Below are positions 16,391 to 25,863 of a DNA stretch of 39,745 bases, piece after piece. The stretch lies in assembly GCA_018816345.1 (NCBI GenBank), contig JAHIWG010000125.1:1-39745 (forward strand), written 5' to 3'. A program made the position numbers and the translations under genes. Source of the DNA: Spirochaetota bacterium. Lineage in GTDB: Bacteria; Spirochaetota; Spirochaetia; Treponematales; UBA12059. The first letter of the stretch is position 1. Every line of letters begins with the position of its first letter. The notes under the pieces are model-generated. The model was not told where the DNA came from. It ran no database searches and saw only the letters and a program-made list of their open reading frames with translations.

Positions 16391-17902
16391 ATGTTTGAAC
16401 GTATAGATCCCGAGAAGTTCGAAACGCTGCTCGAGATCAATACGCTCATCAACTCGAATTACGGAGACGCCACGTCGCTCCTGACTCAGATCCTTGAGTC
16501 GGCGACGCGGCTAACCGCCGGCGAGGCCTCTTCGCTGATCCTGAAGAACGAAGAGGACGGAAAGCTGTACTTCGAGATAGCGCTCGGCCCCAAGGGCCGG
16601 GACGTCAAGAAGTTCAGCCTCAACCCCGGAGAGGGGATCGCCGGCTGGGTAGCCGACCACGGCCAGTCGCTGATCGTCAACGACGTCGAGACCGACTCCC
16701 GCTTCTACGGCGATATATCCAAGTCCATCGACTTCCCTACCTACAGCATACTCGCCGTCCCCATGATAGTCCGCGAGAAATGCGTAGGCCTCTTCGAGAT
16801 AATCAACAAGAAGGATAAGAAATACTTCACTCAATCCGACCTGCAGTGGCTCGAGATATTCGCGGTCCAGGCGGCCATCGCGATCGAGAACGCGAAGTAC
16901 CTTGAGAAGGCCCGCGAGGAGATCGGGTACCTTCGGGACCAGATCTCGGCCGACAAGGGCTACCACGTCCTCATAGCCAAGAGCCCGGTCATAGTGGAGA
17001 AGCTCGACCTGATCGAGCGCGTCGCGAAGACAGACTCCTCCGTGCTGATACTCGGCGAATCGGGCGTAGGCAAGGAACTGATCGCCGAGCAGGTTCATCT
17101 CCGCTCTAATAGGAAGAATCGGCCCTTCGTCCGCGTCAACTGCGCGGCCCTGCCCGAGGGCCTCCTGGAGAGCGAGCTGTTCGGCCACGTCAAGGGGGCC
17201 TTCACGGACGCCGTGCAGAATAGGCGAGGGCGCTTCGAGCTCGCCGACGGCGGGACGATATTCCTGGACGAGATAGGCGACCTGCCCCTAAAGCTGCAGT
17301 CAAAACTGCTGCGAGTGCTCCAGCAGAAGACGTTCGAGCGGGTCGGTTCGAGCGACACCGTCAGCGTGGACGTCCGCATCGTCGCCGCGACCAATAGGGA
17401 TATCGACGCGCAGGTGAAGCGGGGGGAATTCAGGAGCGACCTTTACTACCGCCTGAACGTCCTTCCCATCTACGTGCCGCCGCTTCGCCAGCGCAAGGAA
17501 GACATAGTGGCGCTCGCGGACTTCTTCCTGAAGAAATTCGGCAGGGAGACCAAGAAGCAGTTCTCCGGATTCACGGACCAGGCGATCGAGCAGATGCTGT
17601 CGTATCCTTGGCCGGGCAACGTACGGGAGCTGGAGAACGCCGTCGAGCGCGCTGTCGTCATCGCGAAGGAAAAGGTCATAGGCGCCCGAGACCTCCTCAT
17701 AGGCGACATCGCGACGGGGCAGGACGAGTACAGGGGGAAGAACCTCAAGGACGCCCTCACGATATTCAAGAAGCACTTCATAGCGAGCGCCCTGGACGAG
17801 CACCAATGGAACCAGACGGAGACGTCAAAGGTCCTGGATATTCAAAGAACGTATCTCTCCAGATTGATCAAAGAACTAGGCATAGCAAACCCTAAGGAGT
17901 AA
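16391..17902 (+). CDS. GAF / AAA+ / Fis-type enhancer-binding regulator
   Basis: This 503-residue regulator has three domains. A GAF sensor occupies about residues 20-165 (GEGIAGWVADHGQSLIVNDV). The AAA+ domain (about 190-425) carries Walker A GESGVGKE (about 222-229), Walker B GGTIFLDEIGDL and the sensor region VRIVAATNRDI. A Fis-type helix-turn-helix (about 460-500) contains NQTETSKVLDIQRTYLSRLIKELGI. Such proteins activate sigma-54 promoters. The sigma-54-contacting loop reads GAFTDA (269-274) instead of the usual GAFTGA, so activity with sigma-54 needs testing. The ligand of the GAF domain is unknown. The gene starts 1 nt after cmk-rpsA. Confidence 0.88.
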   Translation: MFERIDPEKFETLLEINTLINSNYGDATSLLTQILESATRLTAGEASSLILKNEEDGKLYFEIALGPKGRDVKKFSLNPGEGIAGWVADHGQSLIVNDVETDSRFYGDISKSIDFPTYSILAVPMIVREKCVGLFEIINKKDKKYFTQSDLQWLEIFAVQAAIAIENAKYLEKAREEIGYLRDQISADKGYHVLIAKSPVIVEKLDLIERVAKTDSSVLILGESGVGKELIAEQVHLRSNRKNRPFVRVNCAALPEGLLESELFGHVKGAFTDAVQNRRGRFELADGGTIFLDEIGDLPLKLQSKLLRVLQQKTFERVGSSDTVSVDVRIVAATNRDIDAQVKRGEFRSDLYYRLNVLPIYVPPLRQRKEDIVALADFFLKKFGRETKKQFSGFTDQAIEQMLSYPWPGNVRELENAVERAVVIAKEKVIGARDLLIGDIATGQDEYRGKNLKDALTIFKKHFIASALDEHQWNQTETSKVLDIQRTYLSRLIKELGIANPKE

Positions 17903-17909
17903 GCACGAC

Positions 17910-18629
17910 ATGAGCTCTAAGGAAATCGGTTCCAAGGCCGCCGCGCAGGCAAGCCCCAAGGAAGAAACGACAGTCACCGAGCGGCTGAACCATTTTTTAC
18001 GTTCCAATAGAAGGACGCTACAGGTCCTGGGCGTCGCGGTGATCGCGATCGTCGTAGGGCTGGGAGTATATTCTCTCGTATCGAGCAACGTCCTCGCGAA
18101 ATCCACGCTCGCCCTCGAGGCGCTCGAGGATGGGTACAAGGACTTCGAGGCGCTTACGGAGACGGAGAAGTCATCGAAGGGCGCCGAGCTCGTCGCGGAG
18201 GCCGACGCGATCGCGGCCAAGTACGGCAAGAGCTACGCCGCCGCGAGCGCCGCGATGCTGAAGGCTCAGCTGCTATTCGCGATGAACGACCTCCCGGGCG
18301 CCGAGAAGACGTACGCGGGCGTCGCCGACGCGCAGCCTAAATCCCACCTCGCCCCCGTGGCCCTGGCCAACGCCGCGGCCATAGCCGAGGATAGGGGAGA
18401 TAGCGACGCGGCCCTGGCCTACCTGTCGAGGGCGGAGGCGGCGTATCCCGACGCGCCGGGCGCCGGGCGCCTGACGCTCTCTATCGGGCGCATATACGAG
18501 TCGACGAAGCGCTACGATAAGGCGATGGAATCCTACAGCAAGCTAGTCGCGAAGGGCGACGAAAGCGATTGGACAAAGCTCGCCCATGACCGTATAATTC
18601 TCCTTAAGTCGCAAGGCCTCGCCAACTAG
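17910..18629 (+). CDS. YfgM-like membrane-anchored TPR protein
   Basis: This 239-residue protein has a cytoplasmic N-terminus, one membrane helix (about 33-55, LGVAVIAIVVGLGVYSLVSS) and an extracytoplasmic part of Ala-rich helix pairs that look like tetratricopeptide repeats (for example YAAASAAMLKAQLLFAMNDL and SIGRIYESTKRYDKAMESYSKL). This is the layout of YfgM/TPR-2 proteins, which in E. coli associate with the Sec translocon and periplasmic chaperones; that role is not shown here. It begins 7 nt after the regulator gene, and a hairpin follows its stop. Confidence 0.75.
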   Translation: MSSKEIGSKAAAQASPKEETTVTERLNHFLRSNRRTLQVLGVAVIAIVVGLGVYSLVSSNVLAKSTLALEALEDGYKDFEALTETEKSSKGAELVAEADAIAAKYGKSYAAASAAMLKAQLLFAMNDLPGAEKTYAGVADAQPKSHLAPVALANAAAIAEDRGDSDAALAYLSRAEAAYPDAPGAGRLTLSIGRIYESTKRYDKAMESYSKLVAKGDESDWTKLAHDRIILLKSQGLAN

Positions 18630-18654
18630 GATTTCCCCCTCGGGGAATGCAAGG

Positions 18655-18674
18655 AGCCCGGCATACGCCGGGCT
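18655..18674 (+). terminator. Hairpin after the YfgM-like gene
   Basis: An 8-bp perfect stem, AGCCCGGC/GCCGGGCT, has a 4-nt loop and is followed by TCGACG rather than a T-run. A smaller 6-bp hairpin (18633-18647) precedes it. This may be a weak terminator or processing site before the cyclase gene. I see no convincing promoter between it and 18732. Confidence 0.45.
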
Positions 18675-18731
18675 TCGACGTACTGGGACGGTCGCCTGCG
18701 GGCAGGATCAATAAAGTCGCGGAGGCTAAGC

Positions 18732-21134
18732 ATGCCGAAAAGATCGATGATATTCGAGGCTCGGAGATTCGCGTTCGTAATCGCGGTATTGATCTTTGGC
18801 ATATTCGCCTCCCTGTACCTGACTATGAATTTCCTTCAGAACATGGAAGGCGCCGTCCTCGATAAGCATTTCACCCTAAAGACGAGCCGCGAATCGAAGG
18901 CTATCCAGGAAGGCGCCGTCCTCTCGCACCAGAACCTGAAGATATCCGACAATATCCTCATCCTCGGCATCGATCAGAAGACCCTCGCCGAGTACGGGAA
19001 ATGGCCGTTCTCCAGGACTCGGCACGCCGACCTGATAAACGCGTTCTCTAGGCTGAAGGACCAGGGCAACAGGGAGAGCGCATTGTTCATCGACGTGTTC
19101 TTCATAGAGGAAGACGCGAACCCGACGAACGACGCGCTGCTGGCGAAGGCGATAGACGATTCCGACAGGGTATTCCTGGAGACCGTCCTCTCGCCTTACG
19201 GGTTGGTCCAAGCGGACGATCCCATGAGCGTCCGACAGAGGGCTCTATACGAGAGCTGGGGCTCCGTGAGGAACGTCAAGGGCGATTGGAAGACGGTGCC
19301 CGCGTTCTACGGGTACGAGCCTCCGCTCGAGCCGTTCGGGAGGCTGTCCGGCGGTTACGGCCACGCCAACTTCCTCTCGGACGACGATATGGTTTACAGG
19401 CGGCAACCGCTCGTGCTTCGCTCGAGCGTGCTCGCGGACATGCCTAGGCTCGATTCCCTGTCGCCAGGATACGCCGTCGACGAGGCCGCGTTCGAGAGGC
19501 TAGCGTGGCAGGACGATACTGGCGCCATGCACGACATCGAAACCCCGCTGACCGAGGCCTCGTTAAAGAGGCTCAAGGAGCGCATGGAAGCGGACGCGCC
19601 CAAGAAGGTCGAGGACGTAGACATGGACGGGGTACCCGACGACAGCTATCACGTCGTCAGGCGCTATAAGGACAGCTTCGTCCCCGCGATCACGCTGTCG
19701 CTCGCGGTCAATTTCTTCAATAAGACCCTCGACGACCTGGAGGTCGTCATAGGGTCTCATATACTCATCCCGTCCCCGATGGTCCGCGACCCGGAATCCG
19801 GGGAGCTCGTCCCGTATTCTATCCAGGTGGAGCCTGATAAGTACGACAAGGACGGCAACCTCGTCGCGGAAGGCGTCCGTAAGACCCTCCCGGAAATTCG
19901 CATCCCGATCAACGAGCGCGGACAGATGATGGTGAATTTCATGGGCTACCGCTCGAGCCCGACCTCCGACGGCGCTCAGACGTTCCCGGTCAGGTCGTTC
20001 GCGGCCTACGCGGATAGGAACCCGGGGCCGGACCCTGATTCATGGAGGAGGACGCTCGCCGTCAAGGATAAGATCCTCATGGTCGGGGCCTTCGCCTCAG
20101 GAGTCGCCGAGGACGAGAAGCCGACGCCGCTCGGTATCATGTACGGCATAGAGATGCACGCGAACGCCCTCAATACGATCCTCATGGACAATTTCCTTAC
20201 GCAGGCGCCTAGCTGGGTGGACCTCCTATCGCTCGGCGTCGTCGTGCTGCTGATCGCGTTCGTCAGTTCCAGGCTGCCCGCCATCGCGGGATTCTTCATC
20301 ACCATAGTCGCTACCGCCGCGTACTTCTTCGGCGTCAACTACGCCTTCGACTCGAAGGCCTATATACTGAACTTCTCCATGCCCGCCATCGCCGCGGTCT
20401 TCACCTTCATATCGGTGGTCGTATACAGGGTCTTCACCGAGGAGAGGGATAAGCGGCAGATCAGGGAAACCTTCGGCAAGTACCTCAGCCCGAGGGTCGT
20501 AGACCAGCTCGCCAACGATCCTCCCGAGCTCGGCGGCGTCGATAAGGAGCTGACCGTGTTCTTCTCGGACATCCGCGGCTTCACGACGCTCTCGGAGAAC
20601 ATGACGCCGCAGGAGCTCGTCAACCACCTGAACGTCTACCTGACCGCGATGACCGACCTCACGATCGACTACCGGGGCACGCTCGATAAGTACATCGGCG
20701 ACGCGGTCATGTGTTTCTGGGGCGCTCCGCTCCCTCTGCAGAATCACGCCGAGCTCGCGTGCAAGTGCGCGCTCCGGCAGATGCAGGTCCTCGAGGAGCT
20801 GAACAAGGGATGGCCGGAAGCCAAGCATATACGGATAGGCATAGGCATCAATTCCGGGATAATGACGGTAGGGAACATGGGCTCGAAGCAGCGCATGAAC
20901 TATACGCTGATGGGAGACAACGTCAACCTCTGTTCCAGGCTTGAGGCCACTAACAAGGAATACGGGACCGGCATAATCATCAGCGAGTATACCTACGCGC
21001 AGGTCAAGGATAAGTTCGTCGTAAGGGAGCTGGATAATATCAGGGTCAAGGGAAAGAATAAGCCGGTGCTTATCTACGAGCTGGTAGACTGCGTCGAGTC
21101 CATCGATCCTCCCGCGAAGGTCATAGCGAAATAA
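18732..21134 (+). CDS. CHASE2-domain class III adenylate cyclase
   Basis: This 800-residue membrane-bound nucleotide cyclase probably makes cAMP. It has an N-terminal helix (about 10-32), a large extracytoplasmic CHASE2-type sensor region (about 40-490, opening with ILGIDQKTLAEYGKWPFSR), three closely spaced helices (about 495-570) and a C-terminal class III cyclase domain (about 605-790). The metal-binding aspartates are in FSDIRGF and GDAVM. The Lys of LDKYIGD and the Thr of NYTLMGDNVN are the pair expected of adenylate-specific class IIIb enzymes, and the transition-state Asn/Arg lie in NLCSRLEATN. GGAGG precedes the ATG. The stimulus sensed is unknown. Confidence 0.92.
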   Translation: MPKRSMIFEARRFAFVIAVLIFGIFASLYLTMNFLQNMEGAVLDKHFTLKTSRESKAIQEGAVLSHQNLKISDNILILGIDQKTLAEYGKWPFSRTRHADLINAFSRLKDQGNRESALFIDVFFIEEDANPTNDALLAKAIDDSDRVFLETVLSPYGLVQADDPMSVRQRALYESWGSVRNVKGDWKTVPAFYGYEPPLEPFGRLSGGYGHANFLSDDDMVYRRQPLVLRSSVLADMPRLDSLSPGYAVDEAAFERLAWQDDTGAMHDIETPLTEASLKRLKERMEADAPKKVEDVDMDGVPDDSYHVVRRYKDSFVPAITLSLAVNFFNKTLDDLEVVIGSHILIPSPMVRDPESGELVPYSIQVEPDKYDKDGNLVAEGVRKTLPEIRIPINERGQMMVNFMGYRSSPTSDGAQTFPVRSFAAYADRNPGPDPDSWRRTLAVKDKILMVGAFASGVAEDEKPTPLGIMYGIEMHANALNTILMDNFLTQAPSWVDLLSLGVVVLLIAFVSSRLPAIAGFFITIVATAAYFFGVNYAFDSKAYILNFSMPAIAAVFTFISVVVYRVFTEERDKRQIRETFGKYLSPRVVDQLANDPPELGGVDKELTVFFSDIRGFTTLSENMTPQELVNHLNVYLTAMTDLTIDYRGTLDKYIGDAVMCFWGAPLPLQNHAELACKCALRQMQVLEELNKGWPEAKHIRIGIGINSGIMTVGNMGSKQRMNYTLMGDNVNLCSRLEATNKEYGTGIIISEYTYAQVKDKFVVRELDNIRVKGKNKPVLIYELVDCVESIDPPAKVIAK

Positions 21135-21148
21135 GGCGGTTTCCCGGA

Positions 21149-21883
21149 GTGGTTCCTACGATCAATTCGGCAGCGTCGCGGAGGGCGACCGCGCGCGCCT
21201 GCTACGCGACAGCGATCTTGGCTACGGCCTTAGCCTCGTGCGGTATAGATACGATAGAGTATTTCCCGCTGAAGACCACCGTGAGCCAGACGAGCGGGAG
21301 CGCGATGACTTTCTCGGGTCCGGAGTCGGATGACTCCAATTACCTGGGCCTCGCGATCTTCTATAAGATCTACGCCAGCGAGGCGAAAGCCATCACGGAC
21401 CAAAGCTACGTCAATTCCAAGCAGAGCGCTATTAATACGGTCCCCGGCGCCATAGTAGAATCTACCTTGATATCCGCGGGCGGACTAGGCTACCAGCGGC
21501 TTATCCTGACGACGCCAGCGACCGGATCTTCCGCCTCCGCGGCAATACCGACGATAGCCAAAGCCTACCTTACCTCAGACTATTTCGTATCGATCAGCTT
21601 CCCGGCCGGCAGCGAGCCAAGGCTCACCGTTACAAACGAGGCCTCGGGCGCCGTATCGGAATTCCTGATCCGAAGGAGCGTGGCTGGATCTACCGGGGCC
21701 TACTTGACGTTCCTCGACGAGCCGGCCTCGGGGAATTCCGACTACGTCTCGAGCGCGACGAGCGCGCTCGAAGGAACGTATTTCGTGCAGTTCTTCGCCG
21801 CCGCCTACGGGCTTAACCCTAACACCCTTACGGACCTTTACGGCGACGCCGTCTTCCTCAATAGGATTACCATCAACCTATGA
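21149..21883 (+). CDS. Putative lipoprotein of unknown function
   Basis: The GTG at 21149 opens a 244-residue protein with a signal sequence and a lipobox, ALASC (Cys about residue 32), so the mature protein is probably lipid-anchored. The remainder is rich in Ser, Thr, Ala and Gly with alternating hydrophobic residues, as in beta-rich secreted proteins. I recognise no domain. It starts 14 nt after the cyclase stop, so the two are probably cotranscribed, and it could be a substrate of the Lol exporter encoded upstream. The exact start is uncertain because no strong ribosome site is visible. Confidence 0.65.
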   Translation: MVPTINSAASRRATARACYATAILATALASCGIDTIEYFPLKTTVSQTSGSAMTFSGPESDDSNYLGLAIFYKIYASEAKAITDQSYVNSKQSAINTVPGAIVESTLISAGGLGYQRLILTTPATGSSASAAIPTIAKAYLTSDYFVSISFPAGSEPRLTVTNEASGAVSEFLIRRSVAGSTGAYLTFLDEPASGNSDYVSSATSALEGTYFVQFFAAAYGLNPNTLTDLYGDAVFLNRITINL

Positions 21884-21886
21884 TCG

Positions 21887-21920
21887 CGGGGTAGCCCCGA
21901 AGCCTCGTGCCCCCCGAGGC
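21887..21920. terminator. Paired GC hairpins between convergent genes
   Basis: A 5-bp stem (21887-21891 with 21895-21899) and a 6-bp stem (21902-21907 with 21915-21920) lie just past the lipoprotein stop, in the 138-bp gap before the 3' end of the minus-strand radical SAM gene. Neither has a T-run. The rest of the gap shows nothing recognisable. Confidence 0.3.
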
Positions 21921-22021
21921 GTCCCATCCGCCTATCCGCGACTACTGATAATGTATATTCTGTCTACCAGCTAGCGTCGAAACTAGCCCGCTCCGTCGGT
22001 GCTCCCTTTGAAGCCGCTTTC

Positions 22022-24544
22022 CTAGAGCGAATCGTACCTGTCGAAATAATTCATGGTCGTACCGGACTCTCCCTTGGCGTACTGGGCTAGCCGCTTGACG
22101 GCGACCCTGGCGTCGCGTATCGACGCCCCGAACGCGGCCTCGAACAAGGCAGGCAGGCCGAGCTCCCGGCTGCCGGCGAACGGCAGTAGCAGCTCAATCG
22201 ACGAGTCGCCCGCCGTCGCCGTGCCGGCGGCTATCGACTCGGCCTGGGCCTTCCTCGCGTCGAAGGCGCGTACGAAGTCGCGAGGGTCGAAACCGGTATC
22301 TAGGAGTTCGACCTTGAAGCGAGACCCCCAATGTACCGAAGATAACGAGGGGAAACGTTTCCCGTCCGCGCATTCGAGTAGCCGCGCCTCCCGTATCCTC
22401 AGGCTCTCGTGCAATTGGGCGTTAGCGCGAGCTACAATATCGTCGATCCCCGTCTCCGGCCTGGACGTGAGAATGGCGACGCCGTACTCTTCCTCCGACT
22501 CGAAACCGAGCGATAGCGGCTCAGAGATTTCAAGCCTCGGCATCGGATTGAAGCCTTGAGAATACGCCAGGGTCACGCCCGATCTATCGAGGCAGGCGCT
22601 GAGCATGGACTGTACCTCGTGATGCGCGAAGAAAGCGGACGCGCCGACCTTCCCGTACCTGAATAGCAGACGATGGCGAGTGCCCGAGGTCGGAGCTTCC
22701 CTGGAAGATGCTATCGTTTCAGTAGCGGCCGGGTCGTCGCGCTCGGCCTCGTACGCTGAGCTTAGCTCTAGTATCCTGGCTTGAATATCCGCGTCGCCTG
22801 ATATGCTCGCGTCGTCGGAGCAGGCGCCGCAACGAGCGGCGCAGTCTTCGGCGCAAATCGCCGTGAGGACGGATTCCTCGGATCTCCGTAGTTCCTCTCT
22901 AAGGTAGGCGTTAGATACGCGAAGGGAGACGCCCGACCAGGGGAGTTCCGACGCGGGATCCCTCGGCGAGGCGGAGAAGTCTATGCCGGAGGACTCTATC
23001 GCCGATCGCCAGGCGTCCTTATTGAACAGGTCGTCCCAGGCGTCGAACCTGGCGCCGCGCTCGAAGGCCGCGACGAGAAGCTCCCCTACCCGCTCGTCGC
23101 CTCTAGCGACGATACCCTCGAGCCAGGATAGATACGGCGCGTGGTACGTTACCTTCACCCTGGGATCGGAGCGGAAAGCGTCCTTTATGGCGAATATCCT
23201 GGACGCCGCGTCCTCGGGCGACAACTGAGCGCTCCATTGGAACGGCGTATGGGGCTTCGGGACGAAGGCCGCTACCGTTACGTTAAGCTTGATCTTCGGG
23301 GCCGCGGCCGATATGCCGCGTATGAAAGAGATGATCGCGTCCTCTTCCTTGACGCCGGCCACCGGCAACGGCAACCCGATCATGAAATAGAATTTTGCTA
23401 CGCGGTAGCCGCGGGTCGCGGCCTCCAGCAGGATGGAACTGATTTTCTCCAGGCCTACCTTCTTGTTCAGCGTCATCTGCCATTGCTCGAGCGGAGTCTC
23501 GACCGCGAACGTAAGCCCGCTCTTGCGGGTACCGGATATATCCTCTATCAGCTCGAGCGGGAAGGACTCTACCTTCAACGAAGGAAGCTGGAAGGACACG
23601 CCCTCGCGCGACCATTTCCTGCTTAGCAGGGACACGAGGTCCGCGATGCCTGGATAATCGCCGCTGGATAGCGAGGAGAGGCTTATCTCCCTGTGCCCCG
23701 CGACGCGTACCTGCGCCTCGACGTCCTCGAGTATCCTGTCGACAGAACGGAGCCGCCTCGGCCTGTAGTAGTAGCCCGCGTGGCAGAACCTGCAGCCGTT
23801 AGGGCAGCCGCGCATTATCTCCACGACCCCGTGGTCCTGGATGGGCTTGACTATCGGCGTAGGAAAGGCGTACGCGTACTCGGCGGAGGAGAAGCCCTCG
23901 TAGACGTTCCTTACGGCTTTCTTCCCAGGCATCCAGACGCACGGTTCCGCCGCGAGCAGCGCGATCAAGTCGGGTCGCCTCGCGCCCTCGAGCTTAGCCG
24001 CCCTCATCCTCGATACGAGCTCGAAGAAGGCGTCCTCGGCCTCGCCGATCCATACCGCGTCCAGGATTCGGGCGTACGGGGCCGGGTTCGTGATCGCGGG
24101 GCCGCCGGCGATTACTATCGGGCAATCCTCCGCGCGCTCGGAGGCGCGGAGCGGTATCCCAGACAGGTCGAGTATAGCCAGCAGGTTCGTGGCGGCGAGC
24201 TCGTAGCCGAGGGTGAAAGCGAGCACGTCGAAGGTCGCGACGGGAGAGCCGGTCTCTAGCCCGTACAGAGGCACGCCGCGCTGGCGGAGAAGCGCCTCGA
24301 AGTCGAGGCCCGGGGAGAAAAGACGCTCGCAGGCGACTCCCTCGCGGCGGTTCAGGCCGGAGTAAAGGATGCGCATCGCGTTATTGGCCATCCCGATTTC
24401 GTACACGTCGGGGAAGCACAGGGCTACCTTGAAATCGGCGCCTTCGTTCCGCGCGATGCCGCTCTCTCCGCCGAGGTAGCGAGCCGGCTTCTGTATCTTG
24501 GGAAGATCGTTCTTAAAGACGCTGCAAGGGTCGATGCGATTCAT
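22022..24544 (-). CDS. B12-binding-like radical SAM protein fused to DUF2344
   Basis: This 840-residue protein looks like a fusion of a TIGR03960-type radical SAM protein with a TIGR03936/DUF2344 C-terminal part (from about residue 625, LLFRYGKVGASAFFAHHEVQ). The N-terminal region resembles a cobalamin-binding fold (VYEIGMANNAMRILYSGL) but shows no DxHxxG, so true B12 binding is doubtful. The radical SAM cluster motif RGCPNGCRFCHAG (Cys about 247, 251, 254) is intact. A Cys-rich linker near residue 560 (CAEDCAARCGAC) may hold a further metal or cluster. The family's reaction is not established to my knowledge. Its start overlaps the rodA stop (ATGA), so it is the last gene of the rod-shape operon. 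Confidence 0.85.
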   Translation of the reverse strand: MNRIDPCSVFKNDLPKIQKPARYLGGESGIARNEGADFKVALCFPDVYEIGMANNAMRILYSGLNRREGVACERLFSPGLDFEALLRQRGVPLYGLETGSPVATFDVLAFTLGYELAATNLLAILDLSGIPLRASERAEDCPIVIAGGPAITNPAPYARILDAVWIGEAEDAFFELVSRMRAAKLEGARRPDLIALLAAEPCVWMPGKKAVRNVYEGFSSAEYAYAFPTPIVKPIQDHGVVEIMRGCPNGCRFCHAGYYYRPRRLRSVDRILEDVEAQVRVAGHREISLSSLSSGDYPGIADLVSLLSRKWSREGVSFQLPSLKVESFPLELIEDISGTRKSGLTFAVETPLEQWQMTLNKKVGLEKISSILLEAATRGYRVAKFYFMIGLPLPVAGVKEEDAIISFIRGISAAAPKIKLNVTVAAFVPKPHTPFQWSAQLSPEDAASRIFAIKDAFRSDPRVKVTYHAPYLSWLEGIVARGDERVGELLVAAFERGARFDAWDDLFNKDAWRSAIESSGIDFSASPRDPASELPWSGVSLRVSNAYLREELRRSEESVLTAICAEDCAARCGACSDDASISGDADIQARILELSSAYEAERDDPAATETIASSREAPTSGTRHRLLFRYGKVGASAFFAHHEVQSMLSACLDRSGVTLAYSQGFNPMPRLEISEPLSLGFESEEEYGVAILTSRPETGIDDIVARANAQLHESLRIREARLLECADGKRFPSLSSVHWGSRFKVELLDTGFDPRDFVRAFDARKAQAESIAAGTATAGDSSIELLLPFAGSRELGLPALFEAAFGASIRDARVAVKRLAQYAKGESGTTMNYFDRYDSL

Positions 24545-25863
24545 GAGTCGAATTTCCTCGCGCTAATTCCGATGGATAGCCCGACGCCTATGCAAATCGT
24601 CCACAAGGACGATCCGCCGTACGATAAGAACAGGAGCGGGATTCCCGTTATGGGCATGATGCCCATGGCCATGCCCGTATTTATGATGAAGTGGAACAGG
24701 ATTATCCCGAAGATCCCCGAGACGAACGTCGAGGAGAACACGTTCCTGATATTCCTAATCGATAGAGCCAGCCGAATCAGTATCAGGAAGAAAATGGAGA
24801 ATATGGCTATGCCGCCTAAGAAGCCGAGCTCCTCGGAGATTATGCTGAAAATGAAATCCGTGCTCTGCTGCGGCAGGTAACGATAATGGCTCTGCGTTCC
24901 CTGAAGGAAGCCCTTTCCCGATACGCCGCCGGAACCGATGGCGGTGATCGACTGCAATATATTCCAGCCCGATCCTAGCGGGTCAACGCTCGGGTCTAGG
25001 AAGACCACGAGCCGCATTATCTGGTATTCCTTAAGGAGCCTTTGCCCTACCAGGGACAGTCCGAGCCCGAGCGTGAAGATCATGGAAGCGAAGGCCGTGC
25101 CGTAATAGTACTTCTTCTTGAAAAAACGATAGCCGAGGAGCGATAGGACGAGGCTCGAGACCGCCACGAGCAGGGTGTATATGACGTAGGGCCTCTCGTA
25201 TAGGATGCGGAGTAGTAGCGACGGCTTGGCCACGATTATCTTCTGCCATAGTGGCATGACGGTCAGCACGATCGTTATGCCCCCGGTGATTATCAATGAT
25301 AGCAGGTACCGCCTATTGATCCCCCCCACGTACGCCATCGCGAGGTACAGGGGAATGAAGACCAGCGCCGTGCCGAAGTCCGGCTGTAACAGGATAAGGC
25401 CCATGGGTATCGCGACGATAGCCAGGGATACGGCGAAGCGCTTGAACGAGGACGGCTCGTGCGCGCTCCTGTCAAGATAGCGCGCCAGGAATAGCGCGGC
25501 GGCGATCTTAGTGAATTCCGAGGGCTGGATGCCGTAATCTCCGATCACGTTGAGCCACGAGCGGGCCCCGTTTACGACCTTGCCGAAGAAGCGCGTGTAT
25601 ACGAGCACTAGGAGGAAGAACCCGTATATTATAGGTATATAATCCACCACGCGCTTCGTATCGACGAGCACGCACGCGAACATGAGGAGGAGCCCGGATA
25701 CGGCCCATACGATCTGCTTGGTGTACTCGGTAGATACTATATCGCCGGCGCTCGTCACGCCGGACGAATAGATGAAGAGGATCCCGATAACCATCAGTAT
25801 GCATATGGCGAGGACGATGACCCAGTCCATGGATTTCGCAAGGTTCTTAATAGAAGCCATCAT
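24541..25863 (-). CDS. rodA: Rod-shape SEDS peptidoglycan polymerase RodA
   Basis: RodA is the SEDS-family glycosyltransferase that polymerises glycan strands during elongation, together with PBP2. The 440-residue protein is almost wholly hydrophobic, with about ten membrane helices. It shows SEDS hallmarks such as NGARSWLNVIGDYGIQPSEF and, near the end, MGIMPITGIPLLFLSYGGSS. It overlaps mrdA upstream and the radical SAM gene downstream by 4 nt each. Two adjacent ATGs (25863 and 25860) could serve as the start. Confidence 0.95.
   Translation of the reverse strand: MMASIKNLAKSMDWVIVLAICILMVIGILFIYSSGVTSAGDIVSTEYTKQIVWAVSGLLLMFACVLVDTKRVVDYIPIIYGFFLLVLVYTRFFGKVVNGARSWLNVIGDYGIQPSEFTKIAAALFLARYLDRSAHEPSSFKRFAVSLAIVAIPMGLILLQPDFGTALVFIPLYLAMAYVGGINRRYLLSLIITGGITIVLTVMPLWQKIIVAKPSLLLRILYERPYVIYTLLVAVSSLVLSLLGYRFFKKKYYYGTAFASMIFTLGLGLSLVGQRLLKEYQIMRLVVFLDPSVDPLGSGWNILQSITAIGSGGVSGKGFLQGTQSHYRYLPQQSTDFIFSIISEELGFLGGIAIFSIFFLILIRLALSIRNIRNVFSSTFVSGIFGIILFHFIINTGMAMGIMPITGIPLLFLSYGGSSLWTICIGVGLSIGISARKFDS

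Noticed and set aside
23693-24259. 188-residue plus-strand frame opposite the radical SAM gene
   Set aside because: It is a shadow frame; the minus strand carries the intact CxxxCxxC motif and family-like sequence throughout.
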